38,360 nt of DNA from Nemertoderma westbladi (taxonomy: Eukaryota; Xenacoelomorpha; Nemertodermatida; Nemertodermatidae), in contig JAUCBJ010000237.1 in the NCBI GenBank assembly GCA_032718475.1, positions 1-38,360 on the forward strand, written 5' to 3'. This document shows, piece after piece, positions 1 through 9,536 of the stretch. The translations under genes and the position numbers were made by a program. The notes beneath the pieces were generated by a model. That model made no database searches. It saw nothing but the letters and a program-made list of their open reading frames with translations, and had not been told where the DNA came from. Numbering within the stretch: position 1 is the stretch's first letter; each line of letters opens with the position of its first letter.

Positions 1-148
1 TCATCGGGAGGAGATATATTGGAGATACAAAACATGTGGTACTGCCCAGAGTAGGAGTGGAAGGGCGCGGATTAAAAACTACCCACCTCCTGTCATCCAT
101 ACTGTCACATACGTAGTACACAATCACAATAAATAAGATTAATTTAGA

Positions 149-273
149 GTGTGAAGTCCCAAAGGGGGAAGGAATGGGCAATGAAACAAAGAGATACCAG
201 TAGTATCTCTTTGGGATCTCTACTGGTATCTCTTTGTTTCATTGACCGTTCCTTCTCCCTTTGGGCTTCACAC
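149..273. repeat. 125-bp near-perfect palindrome (foldback/MITE-like)
   Basis: The two halves are reverse complements over about 58-60 bp each, meeting at a very short centre near 207-215. The outer ends read GTGTGAAG and CTTCACAC. Only scattered mismatches separate the arms, for example in the GGAATGGGCAATG / CATTGACCGTTCC segment. As RNA or single-stranded DNA it would form one long hairpin. I see no coding potential and no clear target-site duplication, so its mobile origin is an inference from shape alone. Confidence 0.85.
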
Positions 274-579
274 CAATATGATTAAAATACAGATTGAATT
301 AATATAAAGTGAACTCATTAAAATATATCCAACGCGCCATAATTTATACAATTAATAGTATAGCCCTATTCAAAGTAAAAATTTACAATACATATATACA
401 ATACTCCTACGATATCATAAATACATACAATGTTAACAGAGTAACTCAATATCGGCGTTCCAGCTATATAACTCATAAATAACCATAAAATGCACATTGC
501 AATGATTGTATTGTTGTGTATCGCGGGGTTTTAGTATCCCTATTCGAATGCAAAAATACTAAACCACCAAAATTTGAGT
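274..579. other. non-coding AT-rich stretch
   Basis: I see no open frame of note, RNA gene or repeat structure here. Confidence 0.6.
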
Positions 580-664
580 GTTCTAAATTAGGAAAACACT
601 AGTAACACAGTAAAACACTAGGAAACATAGCAAAAACACTGTAAAACGCCCGGAAAACAGTGAA

Positions 665-2141
665 CTACTACTACTACTAGGATCGGCATGCTACATTGCA
701 GCTGCATTTTTAAGAATGCTGTGCCGGCTTGTCAACAAAATTGCACCGCCACAACTCCCTATCACCCATGACATTTGCTAGATCATCCGCATCTTTAAGG
801 CCAGTGTCCTTTAAGATGCGTCTCAAGAAAGTCATGGGCTGTCCACCATGCTTATTCACTTCATGAGGCTGCCAAAGTACAAGATTATGCACTGGCTGGT
901 CCTCACGGCGAAAGCAATGTCCTGCAAAGCGGAGGCGATTTTGTTCTAGTGTCAAGCTTGGGGGAACCAATGAGACACCTCCAATGTTATATAGTGTCTG
1001 GTTGGAGATGTGTGCATTGTACTTGACACAATGAACCCGGCGTAGCATTCTTGTGAATGTGCCATCCAGAGATTTGGTGTCCTCAGCAGTTAGAGCCCAG
1101 CATGGACTCCCGTAGAGGAGTACTGGAACTACTGCTGCTCTAAATAATCGGACCTTAAGTTTCCGATTAATTCTCGGTGATTTCCAAATCCTGGAAAGCC
1201 TATTCAAGGCTGTCCATGCCTTTCCCTTACGTATTCGAAGGTCCTCACCTGACTTCCGGATCCATGATCCCAGGTAACAGAAGTCGTCCACATGCTCAAG
1301 CATACCATCCTTTGAGCTTATGCTCATCCGATCAGAGACTTGCTGAGGACTTTCAAAGTTAACAGTCAGAATTTTGGTCTTTCTGGAGTTAATAAAAAGA
1401 CCAACACTAGAAGCAGCATGTTCTAATGAGCTGAGGAGCCGTTGGGCTCCCTCTAATGATTCTGAGAGTACTCCTAAGTCATCAGCAAAGTCTAGATCAG
1501 TTAGGTACTTGGCAGGATTTCCTCGACTTCTGGAGCCAGTAGGTGGAGTTATCATCACCCCATCATCATTATGATGATCTAAGGACATGCGTAGAACATA
1601 GTCAACCACAATAATGAACAAGAATGGTGCAAGTGTGTCTCCTTGGAGGACGCCCCATAACACTTCAAATGGTTCTGTGTCACCGTCAACAGTAGACACA
1701 AATGTTGTCGAACCATCGTATACTGATCTGATTGCTGCAATAATTTCATCAGGAATCCCATATAATGAAAGTATGCTGAACATACGTGAGCGAGAGACTG
1801 AATCAAAGGCCTTGAAGAAGTCAACAAAGATAACAGCCAGATGCCTGTCTTTCTTTTTTGATAATTCTTCAATTATCCTTCTAAGTGCCAAAATGGGCTC
1901 CATGGTCCCACGACCTTTACGGAACCCATTCTGATTTCCACGGAGCAGTCTCTCAATGGGATCCCTGATGCGATTTAATAGAATCCTATTGTATAGCTTT
2001 GCAGCAATCGAGATCAATGAGATTCCCCGAAAAGAACCATAGAGTGTTAGGTTGCCCTTCTTGGGAACTGGCACCAACTTATTTGTTTTCATTTCTTGTG
2101 GGACTCTTGTTGTTCGGTACATGTCTACTATGATGGGATAG
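665..2141 (-). mobile_element. LINE A: 5'-truncated RTE-like non-LTR retrotransposon
   Basis: Read on the minus strand this is the 3' portion of the same element as LINE B (19542-23321). It starts in the middle of the ORF at 2141 and ends at 665-680 with a short (TAG)n tail instead of poly(A). 5' truncation, a trinucleotide tail and an 11-bp target-site duplication (654-664, 2149-2159) are the usual marks of target-primed reverse transcription. Seven extra bases (2142-2148) lie between the truncated 5' end and the duplication. Nucleotide identity to B looks close to 99%, which makes this a recent insertion. Confidence 0.88.
710..2122 (-). pseudogene. partial LINE reverse transcriptase (C-terminal 470 aa)
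   Basis: The 470-residue open frame equals residues 636-1105 of the intact LINE B protein, with two visible substitutions (Thr for Ala in RKGKAWTAL, Glu for Gly in WQPHEVNK). It includes RT motif A (FVDFFKAFDSV, catalytic Asp at 101), the motif B region (GVLQGDTLAPFLF), the catalytic FADD box (212-215) and the conserved C-terminal region with LRFAGHCFRR. The whole endonuclease and the N-terminal part of the RT are absent because the copy is 5'-truncated. No promoter or natural start is expected; the first Met at 2122 is internal to the parent ORF. It is a dead copy although its frame is undamaged. Confidence 0.88.
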
Positions 2142-2830
2142 TGAAAATAAAACAGTGAAAATATTGTATTGATCAGCAGGAAATTTAACCCATGTGCTAC
2201 TCTTAATTGGTAATCCTAAATGTACTCCTCACACAGCACACACTAGGGTAAATACCGTAAAATAAATAGGGAAAACACTACAAAAATATTATCAGCATGG
2301 AATTTTACCTATATACGGCTAAAAAATCAATTGAAAGAGTATAATACTAAACTGAAAACCTTGTAACCGGGCAACCAAGGAACAGTAACCAATCACCATG
2401 TAGTTTAGCACTATATCCTTGTTTTACCGGTGTACAAGGCTGAGATAACTCCCTCTTGAAATGACTCCCCATTCATATCAGCCTAGGCTAAGAAAACTCC
2501 CCCGTTATCTCAGCCTAGGCTTAGAACACTCCCCAGTTAACTCAGCCTATGCTGAGATATTGAGATATCGTTTATTGTTTTGTTTAGAAAAGCCCGCACT
2601 GTAACATGCTCCTTTCCGTTAATTAATAAATCTAGGGAGAAAACTGGAGAGTGTTCTCTGCCTAGGCTGAGAAGACCGGGGAGTCATATTTGGTGGGGAG
2701 TTATCTTAACCAGTTACAGTACCTACATTTATGATTACCAATAGTACAGTGGTTAAATTTCCTGCTGATCAATATTTTCAATGTTTCCCGGGCGTTTTAC
2801 AGTGTTTTAGTGTTTTCCTTATTTAGAACT

Positions 2831-4955
2831 ATCCACCAAAATTAAATTGGACGACCCACAGACACCGAACTGCTCGCGAATATAAACCGGGTATCCTGAA
2901 CGAACAGCTCAGTAACAACGTATCTGTGAGTGACGATATTAAACCAATATATACGATGATATAAGATAAGCAATAACCCAGGATACAATATTTGCTATGG
3001 AGTGAAAGAATGGCGTGATATGTGTACAGGAGGGTGTGTCCATTTGGATACATAGACCGAGACTGAGCAAACAATATATTATGTTGTTGAACATGACTAA
3101 AATGGTGCATATAAACAACATTACCTAAAGGCTCATTAACGTGCAATTATGCCTGATATTCAACCAGAGATACACACGGGTATTGTGGTACGACTTCGAA
3201 TTCTCACTACCCGACGAAATCTTCCCACAGAAACACATTATCCGGGGTGACTTCATGGGACCCCCCCCCCCCCCCCCCCCCCCCCCGTCGCGGTTGAACC
3301 ACGACGGGGGGGGGGGGGGCGTGGGGTGAGATTGTACTTCGCGTCGTCAATGTTAATACGAAGAACCGCAAATAAATGGATTAGTAATTTAATATATTAT
3401 AGTCATATTTAAAATTCATGTTGAAATCTTCAAACAATATCAAGGGGAAATTTTAGCCATAATTATATTACAGGCATTGCCATTAAATTAAGGCATATAA
3501 TAAAATATTCCCAAATGCATAGTTTACTTATATGCAGCATAATTACGGAAATATTGATGGATTAGGGTTTAGTTTAGTAGCATTAAAATATCACATCGAT
3601 GGATGTATCAAATTTCTCAAAATCTTACCAATTCCATTAGATTATATCAATAATGACCTTCCTTTAATCCATCAAGCCTTTACAATGCATCCACAATTCT
3701 ACACTCTCATCAATGAGAAAACCAACTAATGGAAAAGGGGGTAGCATGTGGTACAATTACCTGCGAACCACATGCCGAAAAGAAAGTTTCATTAACTAGG
3801 TTTGTTCAGTTTCAGTCCTCTGTTGACAGAATGAATCTATTCGTGTGAATTTCATCAGCATTTCACCTATCAGCTATTCATTAGCCTAAGAAACAGTATC
3901 ACGCATTCCTATTTAATCAGGGTCAAAATGCCATGGGCTGTCATGGAATAATTAATAATAAATCATGATGTATTTTTTTCATTAACCCTTATTCCTCACA
4001 TAATATGGGCGGGATTGACGTATTTTCAAACATTTTATTTGATCACTAATGGAATTTTCAACCCAAAATTTATAACGTTTATAATGTAATTAATGATACG
4101 GAATTTACTTACAAACGCAATGTGCAATATACTATACAACAACAAAAAAACATAGTTTGTTTATATGTATGGAAATAATTTCGTGTTAAAGTTTTTACGG
4201 CCCTCTTTTTGTTATTTCCCTCGCTCGTGCTGTATCGCTATAATGTGCTATTTTATGAACAATAACTTATATAGTTATCATGCGGGGTATATTTACAAAA
4301 AATTGGTGTGTGATAAAATAATTATACAAAAATTAATTTACATAATTTAAAATTTTCAATATATTGCATGGCCATGGAAACGCGTATTTTATTTATAAAA
4401 TAGTTTTACAATAAACGAAACTCAAAATAACAGGTTACTTGTTATTTTTGTTGTTATTTATTGTTATGTTATTTTTGGGAGTAATCAGCTATTATTTGCG
4501 TCGAATTTCCCCTGGAGAGGGATTAATTTTTATTGTTCCCCCACCCCCCTCATCTTAATATAGGAGTAGGATCCACTAGGCTTTAATTGGAAACTAAATT
4601 TTCCTAAATTCGAGGGACCTAGCAGGATTTGATTTGGATTTCGCTACTTTGATGTTGGGAATGAAGGTGGTACAGACTTAGACTATGCTTGCACTAACTG
4701 GTCCGCTTCTTCTCTTAAACTGTCAACTTTAACAAACAGTTAACATAACTGTTCTCTGTTCTATAGCTTGTGAACCAACAGTAGTCTATCCTAGCGGACG
4801 GCCATTGCTAGACTTTCATAAATTAAATCCAAGAGATTACCAATAGGTTACTTAGATCCTATTAGAATCCAACGGTATGTTATTTGAAAGCGTTAACTGT
4901 AGTATAAATGAGTTACTAGCGGCAATAAAATTCGCTGCTTATATTTAGCTGACTA
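2831..4955. other. non-coding stretch, 2.1 kb
   Basis: Only short open frames without recognisable domains are present. Composition is AT-rich, most strongly at 3350-4450. The only marked structure is the C/G homopolymer hairpin at 3261-3319. A segment around 4482-4520 (TTATTTGCGTCGAAT, GGAGAGG) weakly resembles the DNA just upstream of the hammerhead at 16262 and could be a relic of the same repeat. Confidence 0.6.
3261..3319. repeat. C26 tract and G14 tract flanking a small palindrome
   Basis: Twenty-six C residues (3261-3286) are followed by a 19-bp imperfect palindrome (GTCGCGGTTGAACCACGAC) and then fourteen G residues (3306-3319). The tracts are complementary, so the segment can fold into a C:G hairpin. 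Alternatively the tracts could form a G-quadruplex and an i-motif. Tract lengths may be unreliable because such runs are error-prone in sequencing. Confidence 0.85.
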
Positions 4956-5153
4956 TATTACTTATTCGATGTGTTGTCTACAGTTTAATCTCTCATCTAT
5001 AGAAAGAAATTACACAATAAAAATTATCATTTTGATCACGCACTAAAATAATGTAATATTCTGAGATATTAACGGTCACGTAATTTTCCTACACCATTTG
5101 GAATGTCGTAGTGTCACCCACCCTCAAGACGTCCCCCTCCCACTCCTCCAATT
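4956..5153 (+). repeat. left copy of 198-bp direct repeat flanking LINE C (target-site duplication)
   Basis: This segment is repeated at 8371-8568 with no indel and three substitutions that I can see (T/C, A/C and A/T, all within the first 60 bp). The copies lie exactly at the two ends of LINE C: the left one ends where the 5' end of the element begins, and the right one starts directly after its (TAG)n tail. Confidence 0.88.
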
Positions 5154-8100
5154 ACCTAACCCAGGAGGCACACTTGGTTCAGGGTGTAACAAATGGACCC
5201 CTACAGTCGGCAGCAGGGCTGTAGGCCATGGATAGGCGGAAGGTAATCAACCAACGGCTAGACATGCTGACAAGGTCGGCGGAAGGTAATCAACCAACGG
5301 CGACCTACTGCGAAGACGCTTGTAGGAGTTGCGACCACAAGCGGTTTACTCCCGCAACTGAAAGATATGAGTATGAGAACCCTCCAGGAGAAATACCGGC
5401 TCGGTCCTCGCCCGGGTCAACAAGGACCGCGTCCCTCAGTGGTACACCAGGCTGGGGTCGATAAATTGGCTACTGGAACAGAAGACAGAGAAGAAAGAAG
5501 AACCAACCTGTTGAAATGTAAAAAGACACTAAAGATTGCTACAATGAACGCACGCACGCTGAAAGCACAGAGCAAACAGGGTGACATGGTCGCTCTGGCA
5601 ATGGAATATAACATCGACATCATCTGCATCCAAGAACATCGGATTTGTCATGAAGACACTGCCATGAAGTACAATGACATTGGGAATGGATGGACGTTAG
5701 TAACAAGCTCAGCAGTAAGAAACTCGGCCAATGCATCAATTGGTGGAGTAGGAATTCTGCTAAGCCCATTTGCACTTAAGACCCTAAACAACATCGAATC
5801 TATAAATTCCAGGGTTATGATCGCAACATTTGATGGGAATCCCAAGACAACAGTTATATGTTGCTACAGTCCAACCAATGCATCAGAGCCAGAACAAGCA
5901 GTCAAGTTTTATGAAGAACTGACTGGACTTATTAAGGACATCCCGAAACACAATGTTAAAGTCATTGCTGGTGACCTGGATGCGCAAATTGGCCCAGAAG
6001 ACATCAAGGGTTACACCTATAACACCAGTTCTAACAGAAATGGGTACTTACTTTTAGACCTAATGGAAGAATGTGAATTGATACCAACAAACAACACATT
6101 CGAAAAGAGTAAGGGGAAGCTATGGACGTTCAATACTCTAATGGAACCAAAACACAACTGGATTACATCCTTATAAACAAAAAGTGGAGAAATAGCATGA
6201 TCAACTGCGAGACATACAGCTCGTTCAACCTAATTGGTTCGGACCACAGAATTGTGACTGCAGAGATCAGACTCAGTTTGAGAGCCAGCAAACCCAGGAC
6301 AAGCAAGCAAATCAACTATGACTGGGTGAAACTCAGAACTGACAATGCTGTAAAGGATGCTTATACAGTAGAAGTTCAAAACCGCTTTGAAGCACTTCAG
6401 TCAATGGATGAAGACCAATCCACCGATTCAATATACCAGAATATAATAACAGCCCACAAGGAATCAGCTAAGAGGCATATCCCCCAGAAACCTAAACGAA
6501 AACAGTATGTGCCATGGCAAAACTCTGAGGTTACTTGTAAGAGAGAAGATCTTAAGATAGCCTACAAAGTTAAAACCGAACAACCAACAACCGAAAACAT
6601 TAACAAGGTTGAGAAAGCTAAGGACGATCTTAAATTGGCCTACAACATCAGCCAGGAAAAGTACATACAGGATAAAACTGAAGCAATTACAACTGCTCAC
6701 ATACAGCAACAATCAAGACTTACCTGGCAAACTGTAAATGAGGTATCTGGTCGGAAAAGTTGTGCAAAGGGGCGCCTCAAAGCCGATAGTCCTGAAGAAC
6801 GTGTTGGGAAGTGGAAAAATCACTTCAGCAACTTGCTTGGGCAGCCACCAAACGTCGAGGTCAGCCCTACAAGGAAAATATATGACAAGACACTACCTAT
6901 AGAAACAGGGGACTTCACACCTGCCGAACTCCAAAGAAGCATTAAAAGCATGTCCAATAATAAAGCGAGTGGATTAGATGAAATCCCAGCGGAGGTATGG
7001 AAAACCGGAGTGCTAAATAGACCATTATTGAATGTTTGCAACCGGATGTTAAAAGGGGAGACCTCGGCATACCAACAAACTATCGTGGGATCTGTCTGCT
7101 TGTGGTAGCTGCCAAAATATACAATAAAATGATTCTTCTATATAGGATTAGGCCTCACATAGAGAAACTACTGCGTAAGAGCCAAAACGGATTTCGACCA
7201 AGTAGATCAACAATAGCTCAGATACTTGCACTACGGAGACTGATTGAAGGAATTAAGTCAAAGAATCTCCCCGCAGTCCAGTCATGACTTTTGTGGACTT
7301 CAAGAAGGCATTCGACTCCATCCATAGAGGTAAAATGCTTGAATTCCTAAGAGCTTATGGAATACCAGAAGTAATTGTTGCTGGCATTGGATTGTTATAT
7401 TGTGACACAGAAGCGCAGGTACTCTCACCAGATGGTGAAACTGAGTTTTTCTCAATCCTGGCTGGCGTACTGCAAGGTGACACATTAGCACCATTACTAT
7501 TTGTAATTGTGCTGGATTACGCAATGAGGACGGCCACAAAGGGTGAAGATCTGGGATTCACACTTCAAGAACGCAGAAGTAGTAGATATCCGGCAACTAC
7601 AGTCACAGACACCGACTTTGCGGATGACATCGCCCTGCTCTCTAATACGCTAGCAGATGCACAGCTTCTACTAAATAAAGTGGAGAGGGGTGCTAAGGAG
7701 GTTGGATTGCATATAAATGCTACCAAGACCGAATTCATGACCTTTAATGTTGATGGAAACTTGACAACCATTGATAATAATCAACTAAGGAAGGTCGATG
7801 ACTTCCAGTACCTTGGATCATGGATAGAGAGTAGCAAAAGGACATAGAAGTTAGGAAAGCAAAGGCTTGGGTAGCTCTATCAAAAATGGATACCATCTGG
7901 AAATCAGATCTCTCCAGGCACCTGAAGACTAAGTTCTTTCGGCCACAGTGGAAAGTGTATTTTTATACGGGGGTGAGACCTGGACGCTGACTAAATCACT
8001 TGAACAACGAATTGATGGTTGCTACACAAGACTACTAAGGGCAGCCCTAAACATCAGCTGGAGACAACATATGACAAACGCCGAGCTTTATGGTACAATA

Positions 8101-8370
8101 CCACCTGTATCAACCACCCTCCGTGAACGCAGATTAAGATTCAGTGGGCACTGCTGGCGAAGTAAAGACGAGGTCATACCAGATCTACTTCTCTGGCAAC
8201 CAACTCATGGAAAGCGTAGTCGTAGACGACCTGCCATAACATATATAGATCAACTTGAAAGGCATACTGAACTTGGGAGAAACGAAATTGCGACAACTAT
8301 GGAGAATCGGGAAGCCTGGAAGGATCTCATTTCCACTGTCCGAGTTCGCTCGACCTAGTAGTAGTAGTAG
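5154..8370 (+). mobile_element. LINE C: decayed RTE-like non-LTR retrotransposon
   Basis: A 3.2-kb element with endonuclease then reverse transcriptase, ending in a (TAG)n tail at 8355-8370. Its protein is clearly homologous to LINE B but belongs to a different, diverged family. The boundaries are set by the 198-bp direct repeats. The 5' region contains a duplicated 24-bp segment (5234-5257 and 5278-5301). The coding region is broken by several frameshifts. The short 5' leader and the intact endonuclease start suggest a near-full-length insertion that decayed afterwards. Assignment to the RTE-like group is from overall protein resemblance and the short-repeat tail, not from a phylogeny. Confidence 0.88.
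5367..8358 (+). pseudogene. frameshifted LINE endonuclease/reverse transcriptase
   Basis: Five overlapping or adjacent open segments in changing frames (5367-6176, 6122-7108, 7036-7287, 7284-7847, 7948-8358) together cover one ORF2-type protein. The first holds the APE endonuclease start (ATMNARTL, then the catalytic Glu in CIQEHRI) and an altered GDLDAQIG box where GDFNA is usual. The second holds the GSDHRIV box that ends the endonuclease and the ASGLDEIP region before the RT. The third and fourth hold QNGFRPSRST, motif A (VDFKKAFDS) and the catalytic FADD box near 7620. The last holds the C-terminal region (LRFSGHCWRS, LLLWQP). At least four frame changes make it non-functional. Confidence 0.88.
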
Positions 8371-8568
8371 TATTACTTATTCGATGTGCTGTCTACAGTT
8401 TAATCTCTCATCTATAGCAAGAAATTTCACAATAAAAATTATCATTTTGATCACGCACTAAAATAATGTAATATTCTGAGATATTAACGGTCACGTAATT
8501 TTCCTACACCATTTGGAATGTCGTAGTGTCACCCACCCTCAAGACGTCCCCCTCCCACTCCTCCAATT
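8371..8568 (+). repeat. right copy of 198-bp direct repeat flanking LINE C (target-site duplication)
   Basis: Same length as the left copy at 4956-5153, with three substitutions seen. It begins immediately after the trinucleotide tail of LINE C and ends at CTCCAATT, after which the two flanks diverge at once. Confidence 0.88.
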
Positions 8569-9253
8569 TTCCACAAATCTTAATGAGATTACATGAAATT
8601 TGAAACAGAGATAATTTAAGCCTCCAACTTCCTTCCTAGTGGGGGTGAGTCGGAATTTTAATTTTTTTATCTACAAACGTTTGAAATATAGGTCTCCGTC
8701 GATATTGTACCATTTGCACAGCAGATACTCTGCAACCATCAAATAAAATATGTGGTTATTTTAATAAAATTAATAAAATACATTTATGCAATTTGGATGC
8801 ACTGGGTCTACCTAAATGCAGGCATAATGGCATGGTTATGATTTAATTAACATTTATTAATGATTATACGACTAACTACTTGGTTGAATGAGCTCGGATA
8901 GTAGAAATGAGATCCTTCCGGGCTTCCCGATTCCCTTTCAATTATATATTTAATGTAACCGGATTATTGGGTCCGCCGGATTTGTGTACGATGGTGGAGT
9001 GTTTCCACGCCTTACCTGTAGGGAAAAGTACCGGTCGAGGGTTCGATGAAATAAGAGTGGTAATTCGTCTGATAATTGTAATGATCGATGGTGAAATACT
9101 GTAATGTATGATTCACAAAGTTCACATGATTTAATAAGTCTCCTGCATTGGAATACATAAAAGAATATCCCGCACGTAGTAGGGTGAGAGACGAACATAT
9201 TGTCATAAATATCACTAGAATGAGAAACGCCATAGGAAAGAAACAAACTGGTA
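8569..9253. other. non-coding stretch
   Basis: No convincing coding region or RNA gene. Short open frames on both strands have no recognisable domains. Confidence 0.55.
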
Positions 9254-9274
9254 TCTATATATATAAATATCATG

Positions 9275-9310
<36 letters not shown>
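9275..9310 (+). repeat. (TGTC)n microsatellite
   Basis: About nine units of TGTC with one TTTG interruption near the left end of the Helitron-like element. Confidence 0.9.
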
Positions 9311-9536
9311 CAAGCTATACGTTTCTACACACAAGCACCAATCGGAGCTCGCGATACATCGAACGAAAGCTCTCGTCACGAGCACGTGCACTGTCGCTAT
9401 CTCGAGTCTTATTTTACGCGTTTGTTTGCGTGAATGCGAACCGGTAGCGCGGTAGGCCTAGCAGTTCATTCTGTCACTCGACACGTTGGGTATCGACTAT
9501 TATGCTACTTTTTGATACCAGACTTAATCTGTTCTA

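Larger units (their letters stand above)
580..2830. repeat. foldback element with long inverted arms, interrupted by LINE A
   Basis: The segment at 580-664 plus 2149 onward (GTTCTAAAT, GGAAAACACT, GTAAAACGCCCGG, GATCAGCAGGAAATTTAACC, ATTGGTAATC) recurs in reverse complement at about 2724-2830. The match continues inward: AGATAACTCCC and TGACTCCCC near 2440-2470 are mirrored near 2670-2700. The interior holds two to three copies of a roughly 50-bp unit with the palindrome CAGCCTAGGCTGAG-like core (2480-2560). LINE A sits inside the left arm with an 11-bp duplication AAAACAGTGAA (654-664 and 2149-2159). The arms differ by substitutions and small indels, so the element is older than LINE A. Confidence 0.7.

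Noticed and set aside
1177-1934. Plus-strand and alternate minus-strand frames across LINE A, and the matching frames across LINE B
   Set aside because: They are shadow frames of the reverse transcriptase coding strand and repeat identically in both copies.
4165-4350. Short open frames in the 2.8-4.9 kb region
   Set aside because: Low-complexity, AT-driven frames without motifs or a partner exon structure.
8950-9273. 107-codon minus-strand open frame
   Set aside because: No recognisable domain; a chance frame in non-coding DNA that overlaps the Helitron-like boundary.
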